Source of the DNA: Paraphysomonas bandaiensis
Lineage: Eukaryota > Chrysophyceae
Assembly: GCA_965644295.1 (NCBI GenBank)
Contig: CBFFRP010000066.1
Span: 434,001 to 498,000 of the forward strand
Reading direction: 5' to 3'
Length of the DNA stretch: 64,000 nt
The position numbers were made by a program, and so were the translations under genes. Under the pieces are notes generated by a model. The model worked only from the letters and a program-made list of their open reading frames with translations. It was not told the DNA's origin and made no database searches. Positions within the stretch are counted from its first letter, which is position 1, and the number at the start of each line of letters is the position of its first letter. This document shows, piece by piece, positions 1 through 13,500 of this stretch.

Positions 1-340
1 TATTATTAGACGCTACGAAAGCTGCTTGTGCGTCACCGCAGGCACCAAGGTGCAACCACTTTTGCTCTATCACTCAAAGCAAAGGCAGTGAGCAAACAGA
101 AAATGTTGATATATACCTGACATCTGCTGACTTCAGAATTTTATTAAGGTGAACGTCCCGGATACTTGACTTCAGTAGGCAGCCCAATACCACGGATGCC
201 GTTGAGGTGGGCCCATTCCCGGATATTTGAGTTCAGCAGGTAGCCCAATACCCCCGGATTCCCTTGAGAAATCTCTCCGGTACTAATCACCCAGAACACC
301 GCAAAAAGGTGCGAGTCCGACTTTATTGAGGGTGTGGCCA
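1..340 (+). repeat. Dispersed repeat, copy A (truncated by window edge)
   Basis: The first 190 bases match, with scattered differences, 29640-29810 (same orientation) and the reverse complement of 3840-4090. Shared landmarks are the cgctacgaaagctgcttg start, the gcaGTGAGCAAgCAGAA stretch, the atatatacctg(a/t)catctgctga segment and the gaacgtcccggat...cttgacttcag segment. Inside copy A, a segment of about 35 bases is repeated imperfectly in tandem (157-190 and 218-250). The 26 bases between these two match the reverse complement of the X/Y junction in copy B near 3810-3840. No convincing coding sequence. It lies just downstream of the RT/integrase relic on the minus strand, so a 3' LTR or LTR remnant is one possibility, unproven. 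Confidence 0.7.
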
Positions 341-359
341 TAATAACTCCAGTGTTTCT

Positions 360-900
360 ATTTAGTATTGGCTATAAGTTTAGAGCTGTTGCTCTTTTTA
401 CTGGTTCCAGATATGTGCTATTTTCGTTAAAAGATTAATAATCATATTGATATGTGTGTACCCCTCAGCACCATGAGGAGTTCTCTCCATAGCTGCAGGA
501 GGTATAAGATTTCTGGCTATCGGTATGAACTTGAAAAGCTTCTCCTCAATTCAGTCATCGCCTAGGTAGTAAGCATCATCTCAACATCTAAAAATAACCA
601 ATGCTCACTGTGTTTCACCACTCGGTAATACTTCTGTAATAAAACAGCACCGACTCTTAACTCACTGGCATCAATTAGTAGTCCATTCTAGCCCATAGTC
701 TGGATAGAAAAAAGCTCACATGAATCTTGAACACCCTTGATGAAGCAACGAAATTCAGTTTCATAGCTATGTCTCCAAGTCTTTTCGGTCAAGTCCTTTA
801 CATGAGCCACCTAATCTGTGTATTTTGGAGTAAAAAAGTCGAGGTAATACCAAAACCTGGTGAAATGTATAAAACCTGGAAATATTTGATGATGGTCGGA
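360..900 (-). mobile_element. Decayed Ty3/gypsy-type retrotransposon fragment (RT end, RNase H, integrase start)
   Basis: Three retrotransposon signatures lie in the right order on the minus strand, in different frames and broken by stops. Around 880-720 a segment reads like the RT connection region (F-x-P-K-Y ... LTEKT ... E-F). At 681-631 is LLIDASELRVGAVLLQK, very close to the TDAS-x-x-G-x-GAVL-x-Q start of gypsy RNase H. At 463-404 is GYTHINMIINLLTKIAHIW, resembling the integrase core start (GYxxIxVIVDxxTK), followed after a frame change by LEPVKRATAL. RNase H and integrase sit only about 170 bases apart, so an internal deletion is implied. The element is dead. I could not find its gag, its protease or two intact LTRs. 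Confidence 0.6.
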
Positions 901-2230
901 AAAGGGTTTAAATATGCACAATAACTAACTATGAAGATATTAATTGTGTGAAGTATATTGTTTATAATATTTTTTACTACTTTCTTGCATATGACTTCAG
1001 TTTTACAGCAATAAAAGTCACCGACTACACACATATATCATACACTACAAGAGTACTGAGTCGTATAAGCTAACCCATAGGACCTTCAACAGTAGAGCTC
1101 ATAAAGTGATCAATGCACTGGGAGATAGAGCTGAAGCAGATAAATTAATTCTATGTGCGGGAGAAATCTGTGGTAGCAATAGCCAACATATTTTTGACCA
1201 TGTATATCCTAAGCTTATATCTATTGCTCATGGTGACAAACCACCGAATAGACCAAACGATTTGAATATTTACACTTTAACGAATCGATTACCAACAAAA
1301 CGAGAATGACTAACGATACATACTTGTAATCGGTATATATTTTGTGGGGCCTGTCAAAGTCTGGTGATAAGGCAAGTAGATCATTGCAAAAGCACAAGCA
1401 CGAGGTGGTAGCCAATCTAAAATGCACTATACAACGTCTATGAAAGACGAGGGCTGGCATTGATATCGTTGACTGATACAAAGCAACCCACACTCCATAC
1501 TGCTGCATATGGAGAGCAGCATAACACTGAAAGCCTCAACCACATGAAGATAAAGCATGCGGTAGCTAGCATACACACTCCCTGCATCGCTGTAGCAGTA
1601 GAACGAACACACAAGTAGGGCACACCCATCAAACTCACCCACTGGACAGACAATCAACAGGAGAGTCCATCAGTGCTCCGTGTTCTGGTGTCTCAGTCCC
1701 TTAGAGGCCTCCGCATAGTGACACTATGAGTGCATCCCACTCAACAGAAGCAGAGGAGAGAGCGGACTCATATGTGGGGAGTCTGTGCCGCTAACAGCAG
1801 CAGCATGTATGTACACTATATGCAGTATATATATATATAAATCCCTGGTTTTTAGCTGGAAACTGTTTTTTGATAAAAATATATAGGATTACACCCACAC
1901 ATTCACAACAGTACAGTACATAGTGTACACACACTGTACATTTGTCATATAGAAAACCTCACTTTTGATAAAGTTTACTGCTGTATTTCGCTTTAGAATG
2001 TTAGGTAATTTCTTAAATACCCTACTTTTAGCCCTCTATCCCTGAATATTGAGTGCATATATGGGATTTTTTCATCACTCATATCCTTATCCTATCCATC
2101 CTTAAAACTGTACTCTGATTGGATACACTAACTACGTCACTTCACATGTCATGTCTTCATATCCAATCCATCTATTATTATGTACTCTGATTGGATAATG
2201 GCATATGACGTTATCGAAAGAGCAGATTAA
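901..2230. other. Gene-free stretch
   Basis: Only short open frames without recognisable products. The frames around 1106-1309 (+) and 1221-1657 (-) may be further unrecognisable retrotransposon debris continuing from the RT fragment, but I could not match them to a domain. A short TA-rich run lies at about 1827-1841. Nothing else is supported. Confidence 0.5.
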
Positions 2231-2432
2231 AGTCACCATAGAGAGTATGTGAATCTATCTACACAGCAGTGTGTGTGGTCCGCATATCTATCCACTCTAT
2301 GTATGTGTATGTATGTATGTGTATGTGTATGTATGTATAGAAAGAGCCGCTGCTCAGTCTCAGTGCGTGTCATATACATACATACACCACCCACACCTGC
2401 ACATACACACCACACACACACTCCAGCACCTA

Positions 2433-3389
2433 ATGAACCCCCTCCGCCGGTCCCTATCAACCTCCCCTATCCCAAAGGACCTCCAAATGCCCACCCCACT
2501 CAGTAGAGGTCACGGTATGATGCTCCGTCGGTCCCCTATAGACAACCTCACACTATGTCCCAAAAACAACAATCTATGTCCCAAAACACCCTCTTCGAAT
2601 CCATTAGCAGTTGTTGTTGGATGGATGGGTGCAAAAGACTCTCAACTCAAGCCATACTTATCCTTCTATCATGCTCATGGGTTCGATACACTGTCCTTTG
2701 CAGTCGGGCCAATGCATGTGTTAGCTCCCAGTAAAGCACAGCAATATATGAATAGAGTATTAAACACTGCATTAGAAATCAGTTATGAGAATACAAAAAC
2801 AGATAATGAAACCGATCCGAAAGATATCGTCTTTCACTCCTTCTCTATGGGGGGATATCTGTTTGGCCAGTCACTGATCAACATCAAGAACGAACCAGAA
2901 AAGTTTGGTTCACTGGAGACACTAATTAAAGCTCAGATATTTGATAGTCCGCCTGATTATGGCTCTATTGCATACGGAATATCTAGATCAGTGGGGACGG
3001 GTGGCCCTGTGGTTAAGATGGTCGAGAAAGTGGCAGAAGGTTATCTCGCTCTAACGAAAAACACTGCCGGAGTGGCCCATCGTGCAGCGTCTCAGGCCTT
3101 TCACGAAAACTACCTTCCCGCGCCCGCATTGTGGTACTACAGTCATGCGGATCCTATCTCCCGATATGAAGACTGTGAGACCGTAGTGGGTAAGTGGCGA
3201 GCAAGCGGTAAGCACGTCGAGACGGTTGTATGGAAGGACTCACCACACATTCAACACGGCCGTGTATATCCTGAACAATACTTTGGTACCCTGCAAAGCT
3301 TTCTCCAAAGGTGTGATGTTATTAAAGATTTTGACCAGACTGACAGCGAGAATGAAGAATTTACTAAAATGACGATGGACTCCGGGTAG
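2433..3389 (+). CDS. TMEM53/DUF829-family alpha/beta hydrolase
   Basis: Single-exon gene for a protein of about 318 residues. After an Arg/Ser-rich N-terminus (MNPLRRSLSTS) it has the family pattern: AVVVGWMGAKDSQLKPY near the start of the fold, then HSFSMGGYLFG carrying the nucleophile serine, DSPPDYGS, a YSHADPISRYED segment with the acid residue, and KDSPHIQHG with the histidine. The family is a predicted serine hydrolase; animal TMEM53 is a nuclear-envelope protein, but here there is no clear membrane segment. The frame stays open upstream to an ATG at 2271. That upstream part is a tatgtatg/CA-rich tract like those before other starts here, so I prefer the ATG at 2433. The basic N-terminus might target an organelle (inference). 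Confidence 0.8.
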   Translation: MNPLRRSLSTSPIPKDLQMPTPLSRGHGMMLRRSPIDNLTLCPKNNNLCPKTPSSNPLAVVVGWMGAKDSQLKPYLSFYHAHGFDTLSFAVGPMHVLAPSKAQQYMNRVLNTALEISYENTKTDNETDPKDIVFHSFSMGGYLFGQSLINIKNEPEKFGSLETLIKAQIFDSPPDYGSIAYGISRSVGTGGPVVKMVEKVAEGYLALTKNTAGVAHRAASQAFHENYLPAPALWYYSHADPISRYEDCETVVGKWRASGKHVETVVWKDSPHIQHGRVYPEQYFGTLQSFLQRCDVIKDFDQTDSENEEFTKMTMDSG

Positions 3390-3660
3390 ATGTTAATTAA
3401 TGTTGTGTTAAATGAGGTAAAAAATTGTTGGTGAAATTGTTATGAAAGTAATGAGGACAAAGTTTTAAGTAATGTATCATATAAATATGTGTGTAGAATA
3501 TTATGCTATATCAAACGTTTCATCGGGGGTGCGTAAATATTAACTGAATTGGAAAAGTATTCCTAACTTAGGTGTAATCTACTATTTGCCTCGATATTAT
3601 GTGTAGTATGCAGTGGGTAGAAGTAGAGTAGGGATTACAGTAGGAATTAGAAATTATCAG

Positions 3661-4195
3661 AGAACTACTTGAGCCGCAAACATAGACAGCAGATAGCGTT
3701 CTGCCCACTCATAGCCGATTGCTGGTGTGGTGCAAGGAACACTAATATAAGTATATAAGTGTCACTTGTGTAGACGTTTTTGGGCCTTGACAAATAAACA
3801 CGCACCCGGGACTGAGCCCACCTCAAGGGCATCCGTGGTGTTGGCTTCCTGCTGAAGTCAAGCACCCGGGCTGTTCACTTTAAGGACTTAAAAATCATGA
3901 AAGCAGATGTCAGGTATATCAACATTCTGCTTGTTCTCTGCTTTTGCTCTGAGTGATATAGCTAAAGTGGTTGCACTTGAGTGCTTGCGGTGACGCAAAA
4001 GCAAATCTCGTGTATATACCATTACTCGTCATATCAATCACAAAGAATTCACCCGTATATTGATAGGTGTGACTTCGTAGCGTTTAATAGTAAGATATCA
4101 GAGTTCAGTACTGGTTAGTTAAATAACAATGCTAAATTAGTAATTAGTTTTGACTCCTAAACGCCTATTGCTAATAATAAAACATTCACCAGAAG
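3661..4195 (-). repeat. Dispersed repeat, copy B
   Basis: Composite copy. 3661-3840 (block X: gagccgca..., ctgcccactcatagcc, tcacttgtgtagacg, ccttgac(a/g)aataaac) matches 29971-30125 in the same orientation. 3845-4195 (block Y) matches the reverse complement of 29590-29810 and of 1-190. The Y match extends past the gtagcgttta(a)atagtaagatatcagagtt motif to taaacgcctattgctaataata. The two blocks are therefore arranged differently in copies B and C. No coding potential is seen. A non-autonomous transposon or LTR is possible. Confidence 0.75.
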
Positions 4196-4583
4196 TTTAT
4201 ACATAGTAGGCATATCAGGGATCATGAACACAATGGTTTACGATAATAGGTCAGCTTTATCGTGTTAGCAAGTGAAACGTTTTGAAGGATGATATACGAT
4301 GTGCAGTCAAGGGAAGAAATGAGGCTTATACGTCTGAGCAGTATTTAAAGTTTATATGACCATATTATCGCAACTACTTATTATCTATATTATACATAAT
4401 CGCGCATGCAGTGAATCCTAGAAAGCATCATACACTCTCCGTGATCAATTATAGAATTTTGTTCTATATAGTTGGCCGCAAAGAATGTGGGCTCAAAATA
4501 CGGCACCGTCAATCACTGGGCAATATATGTCTTGTATGTATTCTAAAGTACTCATGTAACCATTGATTCTAACTGCTAAAAAC
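4196..4583. other. Gene-free spacer
   Basis: AT-rich DNA between repeat copy B and the stop codon of the giant surface-protein gene. It probably holds that gene's 3' untranslated region and polyadenylation signals. No specific site can be assigned. Confidence 0.5.
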
Positions 4584-7500
4584 TTAAAGGCTGACTCCCT
4601 TGGTAGGTTCAGAAATACGATTTTCCAAAGCGGATGGAATTGTGGAAGAAACTAAATCCGCGGATGAAGAAGATGTGGAATGTAACGAAAAAGAAGACTC
4701 CCTGGACTGTATTGAATGGGAACTAATGGAATGGGGTTGCTCAGCACCCAAAGTGTACTCAGCACCGTCTGATATCGACAGAACATTGTGATCAACGAAT
4801 GACTTATTGTCATTCATGTCAGTCTTATCGAGAATTAAAACGCCATCACCTTGCTGGTTACTTGTACGAGTTCCTTCTTCGATGCTAGAAAAATTTGAGT
4901 CACAAAAGGATTCCTGGGCACGTTCGGCATCATGACTTTCTTTACGCGGATGCTGAGAGTCCGCTTCATTGCGATGTCGCACGAACATCACGTACGCACA
5001 ACAAAAAACCAAAACAATAAACATTGTTACTCCTATAGTTATGCCAGTGACTTCACTCGCATTCAGAGTGTCACTGCTTGAGGCTGAGTTTGCAAGATTC
5101 ACATCACTCTCAACTGTCGGTGCGGAAGATGGATTGGGAGTTACATTTGTTGGACATGCAGCCAATGTGGAAGGTGCAACAAGGTCCAGATTAGGCTTTT
5201 CGAGTAAACATTGTGCAATACAGCTGAAACTGTTTTCATTACTGGAGGACAGTGTTGAAACGACCACAAATGTCTCAAGTGGAAGGGCACAAAGAGATGA
5301 TGGAATCTGGCCAACAAAGCCATTCCCACTAATATCTAGATATTTAAGAGACGTCATTTCCTGTATCGCAGTGAAACTATCATCGACGAAGTCATTCTGA
5401 AGTCGTCGACCAACTGAACCAACGTGATTCCGTATATGATGACCAGACCACAATTCATTGAGCTTACGCCGTCCAGAAGTTCCCAATAGATTTGATCCAA
5501 GATCTAGGGTGGCTAGATTCTTAAGTAAACCAAGTTCAAGAGGTAAGGGGCCTTCGATATTGTTGTTCGAAAAATATGCTTCCAGAAGCGTTGTGAGGGC
5601 ACCGATACTAGATGGGATAGTTCCAGATATCTGACTACCTCTAACATCAACAGAAGTAAGGTGTCCATTATCATCGCAACTCAAAACTGTCCCACCACTG
5701 TCACAAATAGATACATTACCACCTCGAGTCCAGCCCTTTACATCTAAATTAAAAGCCTCCACAAGGTCACTGACAGCAACATCCACAGGATCAAACGTCG
5801 GGGCCATCGAAAGTAAAGTAGTAGGATGGGTAGTCGCGCCTTCAATTGATGGAGAAACACTCGGTCGTGCAGACGGAATAATTGTTGGACTGTCAGTTGG
5901 AGACACCGAGGGAACTGCAGTTGGAACCAACGTGGGAAACGATGTTGGTACTGCGGTGGGACTCAATGTTACGGCCACAGTTGGGGATTCCGTGGGAGCC
6001 ACACTCGGAACCAGTGTTGGAGTGCTGGTTGGGGAACTGGTGGGGGATATCGTCGGTACTGAAGTTGGAATGGTGGTGGGACTGTTAGTTGGAGTATATG
6101 TCGGTGATACACTGGGTTCCGATGTGGGCGATTGTGTAGGAGACATAGTCGGACTACTCGTTGGACTGTCAGTTGGAGACACCGAGGGAACTGCAGTTGG
6201 AACCAACGTGGGAAACGATGTTGGTACTGCGGTGGGACTCAATGTTACGGCCACAGTTGGGGATTCCGTGGGAGCCACACTCGGAACCAGTGTTGGAGTG
6301 CTGGTTGGGGAACTGGTGGGGGATATCGTCGGTACTGAAGTTGGAATGGTGGTGGGACTGCTAGTTGGAGTATATGTCGGTGATACACTGGGTTCCGATG
6401 TGGGCGATTGTGTAGGAGACATAGTCGGACTACTCGTTGGACTGTCAGTTGGAGACACCGAGGGAACTGCAGTTGGAACCAACGTGGGAAACGGTGTTGG
6501 TACTGCGGTGGGACTCAATGTTACGACCATAGTTGGGGATTCCGTGGGAGCCACACTCGGAACCAGTGTTGGAGTGCTGGTTGGGGAACTGGTGGGGGAT
6601 ATCGTCGGTACTGAAGTTGGAATGGTGGTGGGACTGTTACTTGGAGTATATGTCGGTGATACACTGGGTTCCGATGTGGGCGATTGTGTAGGAGACATAG
6701 TCGGACTACTCGTTGGACTGTCAGTTGGAGACACCGAGGGAACTGCAGTTGGAGCCAACGTGGGAAACGATGTTGGTACTGCGGTGGGACTCAATGTTAC
6801 GGCCACAGTTGGGGATTCCGTGGGAGCCACACTCGGAACCAGTGTAGGAGTGCTGGTTGGGGAACTGGTGGGGGATATCGTCGGTACTGAAGTTGGAATG
6901 GTGGTGGGACTGCTAGTTGGAGTATATGTCGGTGATACACTGGGTTCCGATGTGGGCGCTAGTGTAGGAGACATAGTCGGACTACTCGTTGGACTGTCAG
7001 TTGGAGACACCGAGGGAACTGCAGTTGGAACCAACGTGGGAAGCGATGTTGGTACTGCGGTGGGACTCAATGTTACGGCCACAGTTGGGGATTCCGTGGG
7101 AGCTGCACTCGGAACCAATGTAGGTGACGTGCTAGGAGCAACAGTAGGGAATACGGTTGGAGGGTTTGTAACATCAGGTGAAGGAGATACAGCAGGATCA
7201 ACAGTTGGTGACAATGTAGGAGACATAGTCGGACTACTCGTTGGACTGTCAGTTGGAGACACCGAGGGAACTGCAGTTGGAACCAACGTGGGAAGCGATG
7301 TTGGTACTGCGGTGGGACTCAATGTTACGGCCACAGTTGGGGATTCCGTGGGAGCTGCACTCGGAACCAATGTAGGTGATGTGCTAGGAGCAGCAGTAGG
7401 GAATACGGTCGGAGGGTTTGTAACATCAGGTGAAGGAGATACAGCAGGATCAACAGTTGGTGACAATGTAGGAGACATAGTCGGACTACTCGTTGGACTG

Positions 7501-10500
7501 TCAGTTGGAGACACCGAGGGAACTGCAGTTGGAACCAACGTGGGAAGCGATGTTGGTACTGCGGTGGGACTCAATGTTACGGCCACAGTTGGGGATTCCG
7601 TGGGAGCTGCACTCGGAACCAATGTAGGTGACGTGCTAGGAGCAGCAGTAGGGAATACGGTCGGAGGGTTTGTAACATCAGGTGAAGGAGATACAGCAGG
7701 ATCAAGAGTTGGTGACAATGTAGGAGACATAGTCGGACTACTCGTTGGACTGTCAGTTGGAGACACCGAGGGAACTGCAGTTGGAACCAACGTGGGAAGC
7801 GATGTTGGTACTGCGGTGGGACTCAATGTTACGGCCACAGTTGGGGATTCCGTGGGAGCTGCACTCGGAACCAATGTAGGTGACGTGCTAGGAGCAACAG
7901 TAGGGAATACGGTTGGAGGGTTTGTAACATCAGGTGAAGGAGATACAGCAGGATCAAGAGTTGGTGACAATGTAGGAGACATAGTCGGACTACTCGTTGG
8001 ACTGTCAGTTGGAGACACCGAGGGAACTGCAGTTGGAACCAACGTGGGAAGCGATGTTGGTACTGCGGTGGGACTCAATGTTACGGCCACAGTTGGGGAT
8101 TCCGTGGGAGCTGCACTCGGAACCAATGTAGGTGATGTGCTAGGAGCAGCAGTAGGGAATACGGTCGGAGGGTTTGTAACATCAGGTGAAGGAGATACAG
8201 CAGGATCAACAGTTGGTGACAATGTAGGAGACATAGTCGGACTACTCGTTGGACTGTCAGTTGGAGACACCGAGGGAACTGCAGTTGGAACCAACGTGGG
8301 AAGCGATGTTGGTACTGCGGTGGGACTCAATGTTACGGCCACAGTTGGGGATTCCGTGGGAGCTGCACTCGGAACCAATGTAGGTGACGTGCTAGGAGCA
8401 GCAGTAGGGAATACGGTCGGAGGGTTTGTAACATCAGGTGAAGGAGATACAGCAGGATCAAGAGTTGGTGACAATGTAGGAGACATAGTCGGACTACTCG
8501 TTGGACTGTCAGTTGGAGACACCGAGGGAACTGCAGTTGGAACCAACGTGGGAAGCGATGTTGGTACTGCGGTGGGACTCAATGTTACGGCCACAGTTGG
8601 GGATTCCGTGGGAGCTGCACTCGGAACCAATGTAGGTGACGTGCTAGGAGCAACAGTAGGGAATACGGTTGGAGGGTTTGTAACATCAGGTGAAGGAGAT
8701 ACAGCAGGATCAAGAGTTGGTGACAATGTAGGAGACATAGTCGGACTACTCGTTGGACTGTCAGTTGGAGACACCGAGGGAACTGCAGTTGGAACCAACG
8801 TGGGAAGCGATGTTGGTACTGCGGTGGGACTCAATGTTACGGCCACAGTTGGGGATTCCGTGGGAGCTGCACTCGGAACCAATGTAGGTGATGTGCTAGG
8901 AGCAGCAGTAGGGAATACGGTCGGAGGGTTTGTAACATCAGGTGAAGGAGATACAGCAGGATCAACAGTTGGTGACAATGTAGGAGACATAGTCGGACTA
9001 CTCGTTGGACTGTCAGTTGGAGACACCGAGGGAACTGCAGTTGGAACCAACGTGGGAAGCGATGTTGGTACTGCGGTGGGACTCAATGTTACGGCCACAG
9101 TTGGGGATTCCGTGGGAGCTGCACTCGGAACCAATGTAGGTGACGTGCTAGGAGCAACAGTAGGGAATACGGTCGGAGGGTTTGTAACATCAGGTGAAGG
9201 AGATACAGCAGGATCAAGAGTTGGTGACAATGTAGGAGACATAGTCGGACTACTCGTTGGACTGTCAGTTGGAGACACCGAGAGAACTGCAGTTGGAACC
9301 AACGTGGGAAGCGATGTTGGTACTGCGGTGGGACTCAATGTTACGACTACAGTTGGGGATTCCGTGGAAGCTGCACTCGGAACCAATGTAGGTGATGTGC
9401 TAGGAGCAACAGTAGGGAATACGGTTGGAGGGTTTGTAACATCAGGTGAAGGAGATACAGCAGGATCAAGAGTTGGTGACAATGTAGGAGACATAGTCGG
9501 ACTACTCGTTGGACTGTCAGTTGGAGACACCGAGGGAACTGCAGTTGGAACCAACGTGGGAAGCGATGTTGGTACTGCGGTGGGACTCAATGTTACGGCC
9601 ACAGTTGGGGATTCCGTGGGAGCTGCACTCGGAACCAATGTAGGTGATGTGCTAGGAGCAACAGTAGGGAATACGGTTGGAGGGTTTGTAACATCAGGTG
9701 AAGGAGATACAGCAGGATCAACAGTTGGTGACAATGTAGGAGACGTAGTCGGACTACTCGTTGGACTGTCAGTTGGAGACACCGAGGGAACTGCAGTTGG
9801 AACCAACGTGGGAAGCGATGTTGGTACTGCGGTGGGACTCAATGTTACGGCCACAGTTGGGGATTCCGTGGGAGCTGCACTCGGAACCAATGTAGGTGAT
9901 GTGCTAGGAGCAACAGTAGGGAATACGGTTGGAGGGTTTGTAACATCAGGTGAAGGAGATACAGCAGGATCAAGAGTTGGTGACAATGTAGGAGACGTAG
10001 TCGGACTACTCGTTGGACTGTCAGTTGGAGACACCGAGGGAACTGCAGTTGGAACCAACGTGGGAAGCGATGTTGGTACTGCGGTGGGACTCAATGTTAC
10101 GGCCACAGTTGGGGATTCCGTGGGAGCTGCACTCGGAACCAATGTAGGTGATGTGCTAGGAGCAACAGTAGGGAATACGGTCGGAGGGTTTGTAACATCA
10201 GGTGAAGGAGATACAGCAGGATCAACGGTTGGTGACAATGTAGGAGACATAGTCGGACTACTCGTTGGACTGTCAGTTGGAGACACCGAGGGAACTGCAG
10301 TTGGAACCAACGTGGGAAGCGATGTTGGTACTGCGGTGGGACTCAATGTTACGACCACAGTTGGGGATTCCGTGGGAGCTGCACTCGGAACCAGTGTAGG
10401 AGTGCTGGTTGGGGAATTGGTGGGGGATATCGTCGGTACTGAAGTTGGAATGGTGGTGGGACTGTTAGTTGGAGTATATGTCGGTGATACACTGGGTTCC

Positions 10501-13500
10501 GATGTGGGCGATTGTGTAGGAGACATAGTCGGACTACTCGTTGGACTGTCAGTTGGAGACACCGAGGGAACTGCAGTTGGAACCAACGTGGGAAGCGATG
10601 TTGGTACTGCGGTGGGACTCAATGTTACGACCACAGTTGGGGATTCCGTGGGAGCCACACTCGGAACCAGTGTAGGAGAGTTGGTTGGGGAACTGGTGGG
10701 GGATATCGTCGGTACTGAAGTTGGAATGGTGGTGGGACTGTTAGTTGGAGTATATGTCGGTGATACACTGGGTTCCGATGTGGGCGCTAGTGTGGGAGAT
10801 GTTGACGGTGCAAATGTTGGATTCGAAGTAGGGATAGATGAGGGTGAACACGTTGGAGATCCTGTAGGAGACATAGTTGGTAACCGAGTGGGAGATGGTG
10901 ACGGCACTCCTGTGGGTACAAAAGTAGACGTGGGTGCCAATGATGGGGATACAGATAATCCACCAAAAGGCGTAAACAGAACACTACACACAGTACACGA
11001 TGATCGCAAATTCTGCTCGCCTACAATCATCGCATACACCGTTTCCCCTGTTGTGTGCTCTGTCTCCTCATCTACGCACTGATCCTCCTGAGTGATGATA
11101 CTCGCTCCGTCAGTTGTTCTTGCAAATGCCCTCAACCCAGTGCTATCAGCGAGACTTGTTGACGTACCAATGGTACCATACACACCAGGTGGAATCGTGT
11201 ATTGGAAATCATACTCTATATCTAACTTTACATTCGTAACACCGGTCCAGGAGAGAGTTTCAAACGTCATTCTCTCCACACAACTGATCGCTGCACCGAC
11301 TTCAAATGCCATATAAGCTAGTGTCTCAGGAGTCGTCATAACGTAATAACTAGAGTCTGACGAATCATGGGGCTGAAGTACTAATATGGCGTTGCGTCGA
11401 CGAACAATTCGGCCACGAGGTATCAGTAGCCGATCGTAAACAAGCGTCTGGAGTTGAAGAATGATTCCAATAGAAGCTCCCTCATCAAATGCACAGCTCA
11501 CAGTTGATGATTCACAGTTGACCGGGTAGTCGAACCTCACAAAATTAGACTGGTCCGAAACGTCTGAATTCTGCCGAGTGATCGGCCCACTCCCAACCAT
11601 AAAATAGTACCCAGACAAATTGAATGCTCCCTGTTCAACCACCATCCACGATAGATTAACTGCAGGAAATATAGGCGTTGGTATACTCCACTGCTTAGAG
11701 CAGTAGCTGTCGTTCGCCTGGTACAACTTCAAATCGAATGCAACTCGTCCTTCATCTCGTCTGACATTTCGAATTCTGGTAATTGCAGGGAAACCCTCAT
11801 TGGATGTCTCTCCAGGAATTTCAGGCAAGCTAACAAAAACAACAGGATCCACAAAAGATGCGTACAGTGATGACTGAGCCACCCAATTCTGGTCGTCCGC
11901 GACAGTGAACCCCACCTCAACCCAGATAAAGTCGACTGTCTTCTTACTAATCATATCGATCACATCAGCACTGCGATTGAAGGCCTCAGTACAAAGTGTA
12001 GGAGACGACGTCGGTTTATAGGTGGGAAGCGAAGAGGGGAGACTGCTAGGTTGTGTTGAGGGACTGGAAGTAGTTGGCACAGACGACGGGAATGACGAAG
12101 GAAGTGAAGTTGGGGAGCCCGATGGAATTCCCGATGGCAGCTTAGTGGGAACAGCAGAAGGTATAGCAGAAGGTGTATTAGACGGAAACCCGGTAGGATA
12201 TTGAGACGGTGTGGCAGATGGGGCTCCGGATGGAACACCGCTTGGTGTATGAGATGGTACACTAGACGGCACACTGGAAGGCTCCCCTGATGGTGTCTCA
12301 GATGGCACGCCTGAAGGTTCTGAGGATGGAGACCCCGTTGGAATACGAGATGGCAATGCAGAAGGTATTGCCGACGGAACATTGGAAGGCTCTCCTGATG
12401 GTGTCTGAGATGGTACACCAGAAGGTAAACCAGATGGAGATCCAGTTGGAACTGTGGTGGGTACAGCAGAAGGCTCCCCTGACGGAGCACCTGAAGGAAG
12501 ATGAGATGGAAATCCTGAAGGCTCACCCGTAGGAACCCTAGATGGTACACTAGATGGTTCTCCAGATGGAATTCCTGTGGGAATCTTGGTTGGTACCACA
12601 GAAGGCACACTAGACGGAGCTCCTGAAGGAATCCTGGTTGGTATAGCAGAAGGAGCCTCAGACGGAACTCCTGAGGGAACCTTGGAGGGAATAGCAGATG
12701 GTGTGCCAGATGGAACACCTGATGGAATTCCTGTAGGTGTACGAGATGGAATACCGGTAGGCTCTTCAGAAGGAGCCCTTGAAGGAACCCTGGTTGGTAT
12801 AGCAGAAGGAGCTTCAGACGGAACTCCTGAGGGAACACCTGATGGAATTCCTGTAGGTGTACGAGATGGAATACCGGTAGGCTCTTCAGAAGGAGCCCCT
12901 GAAGGAATCCTGGTTGGTATAACAGAAGGAGCCTCAGACGGAACTCCTGAGGGAACCTTGGAGGGAATAGCAGATGGTGTGCCAGATGGAACACCTGATG
13001 GAATTCCTGTAGGTGTACGAGATGGAATACCGGTAGGCTCTGCAGAAGGAGCCTCAGACGGAACTCCTGAGGGAACCTTGGAGGGAATAGCAGATGGTGT
13101 GCCAGATGGAACACCTGATGGAATTCCTGTAGGTGTACGAGATGGAATACCGGTAGGCTCTGCAGAAGGAGCCCCTGAAGGAACCCTGGTTGGTATAGCA
13201 GAAGGAGCCTCAGACGGAACTCCTGAGGGAACCTTGGAGGGAATAGCAGATGGTGTGCCAGATGGAACACCTGATGGAATTCCTGTAGGTGTACGAGATG
13301 GAATACCGGTAGGCTCTGCAGAAGGAGCCCCTGAAGGAATCCTGGTTGGTATAGCAGAAGGAGCCTCAGACGGAACTCCTGAGGGAACCTTGGAGGGAAT
13401 AGCAGATGGTGTGCCAGATGGAACACCTGATGGAATTCCTGTAGGTGTACGAGATGGAATACCGGTAGGCTCTGCAGAAGGAGCCCCCGATGGAGAACCT

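Noticed and set aside
1106-1657. Frames upstream of the gypsy relic, considered as RT or gag
   Set aside because: No RT or gag motif is readable in any frame, so I did not extend the element there.
5932-11082. A 1,716-codon + strand open frame rich in VG[DTN] repeats
   Set aside because: It is the antisense of the P-[ST]-x-x array: the array's codon set happens to lack stops on the opposite strand. It has no non-repeat domain, while the minus frame continues into ectodomains, LRR and a membrane segment.
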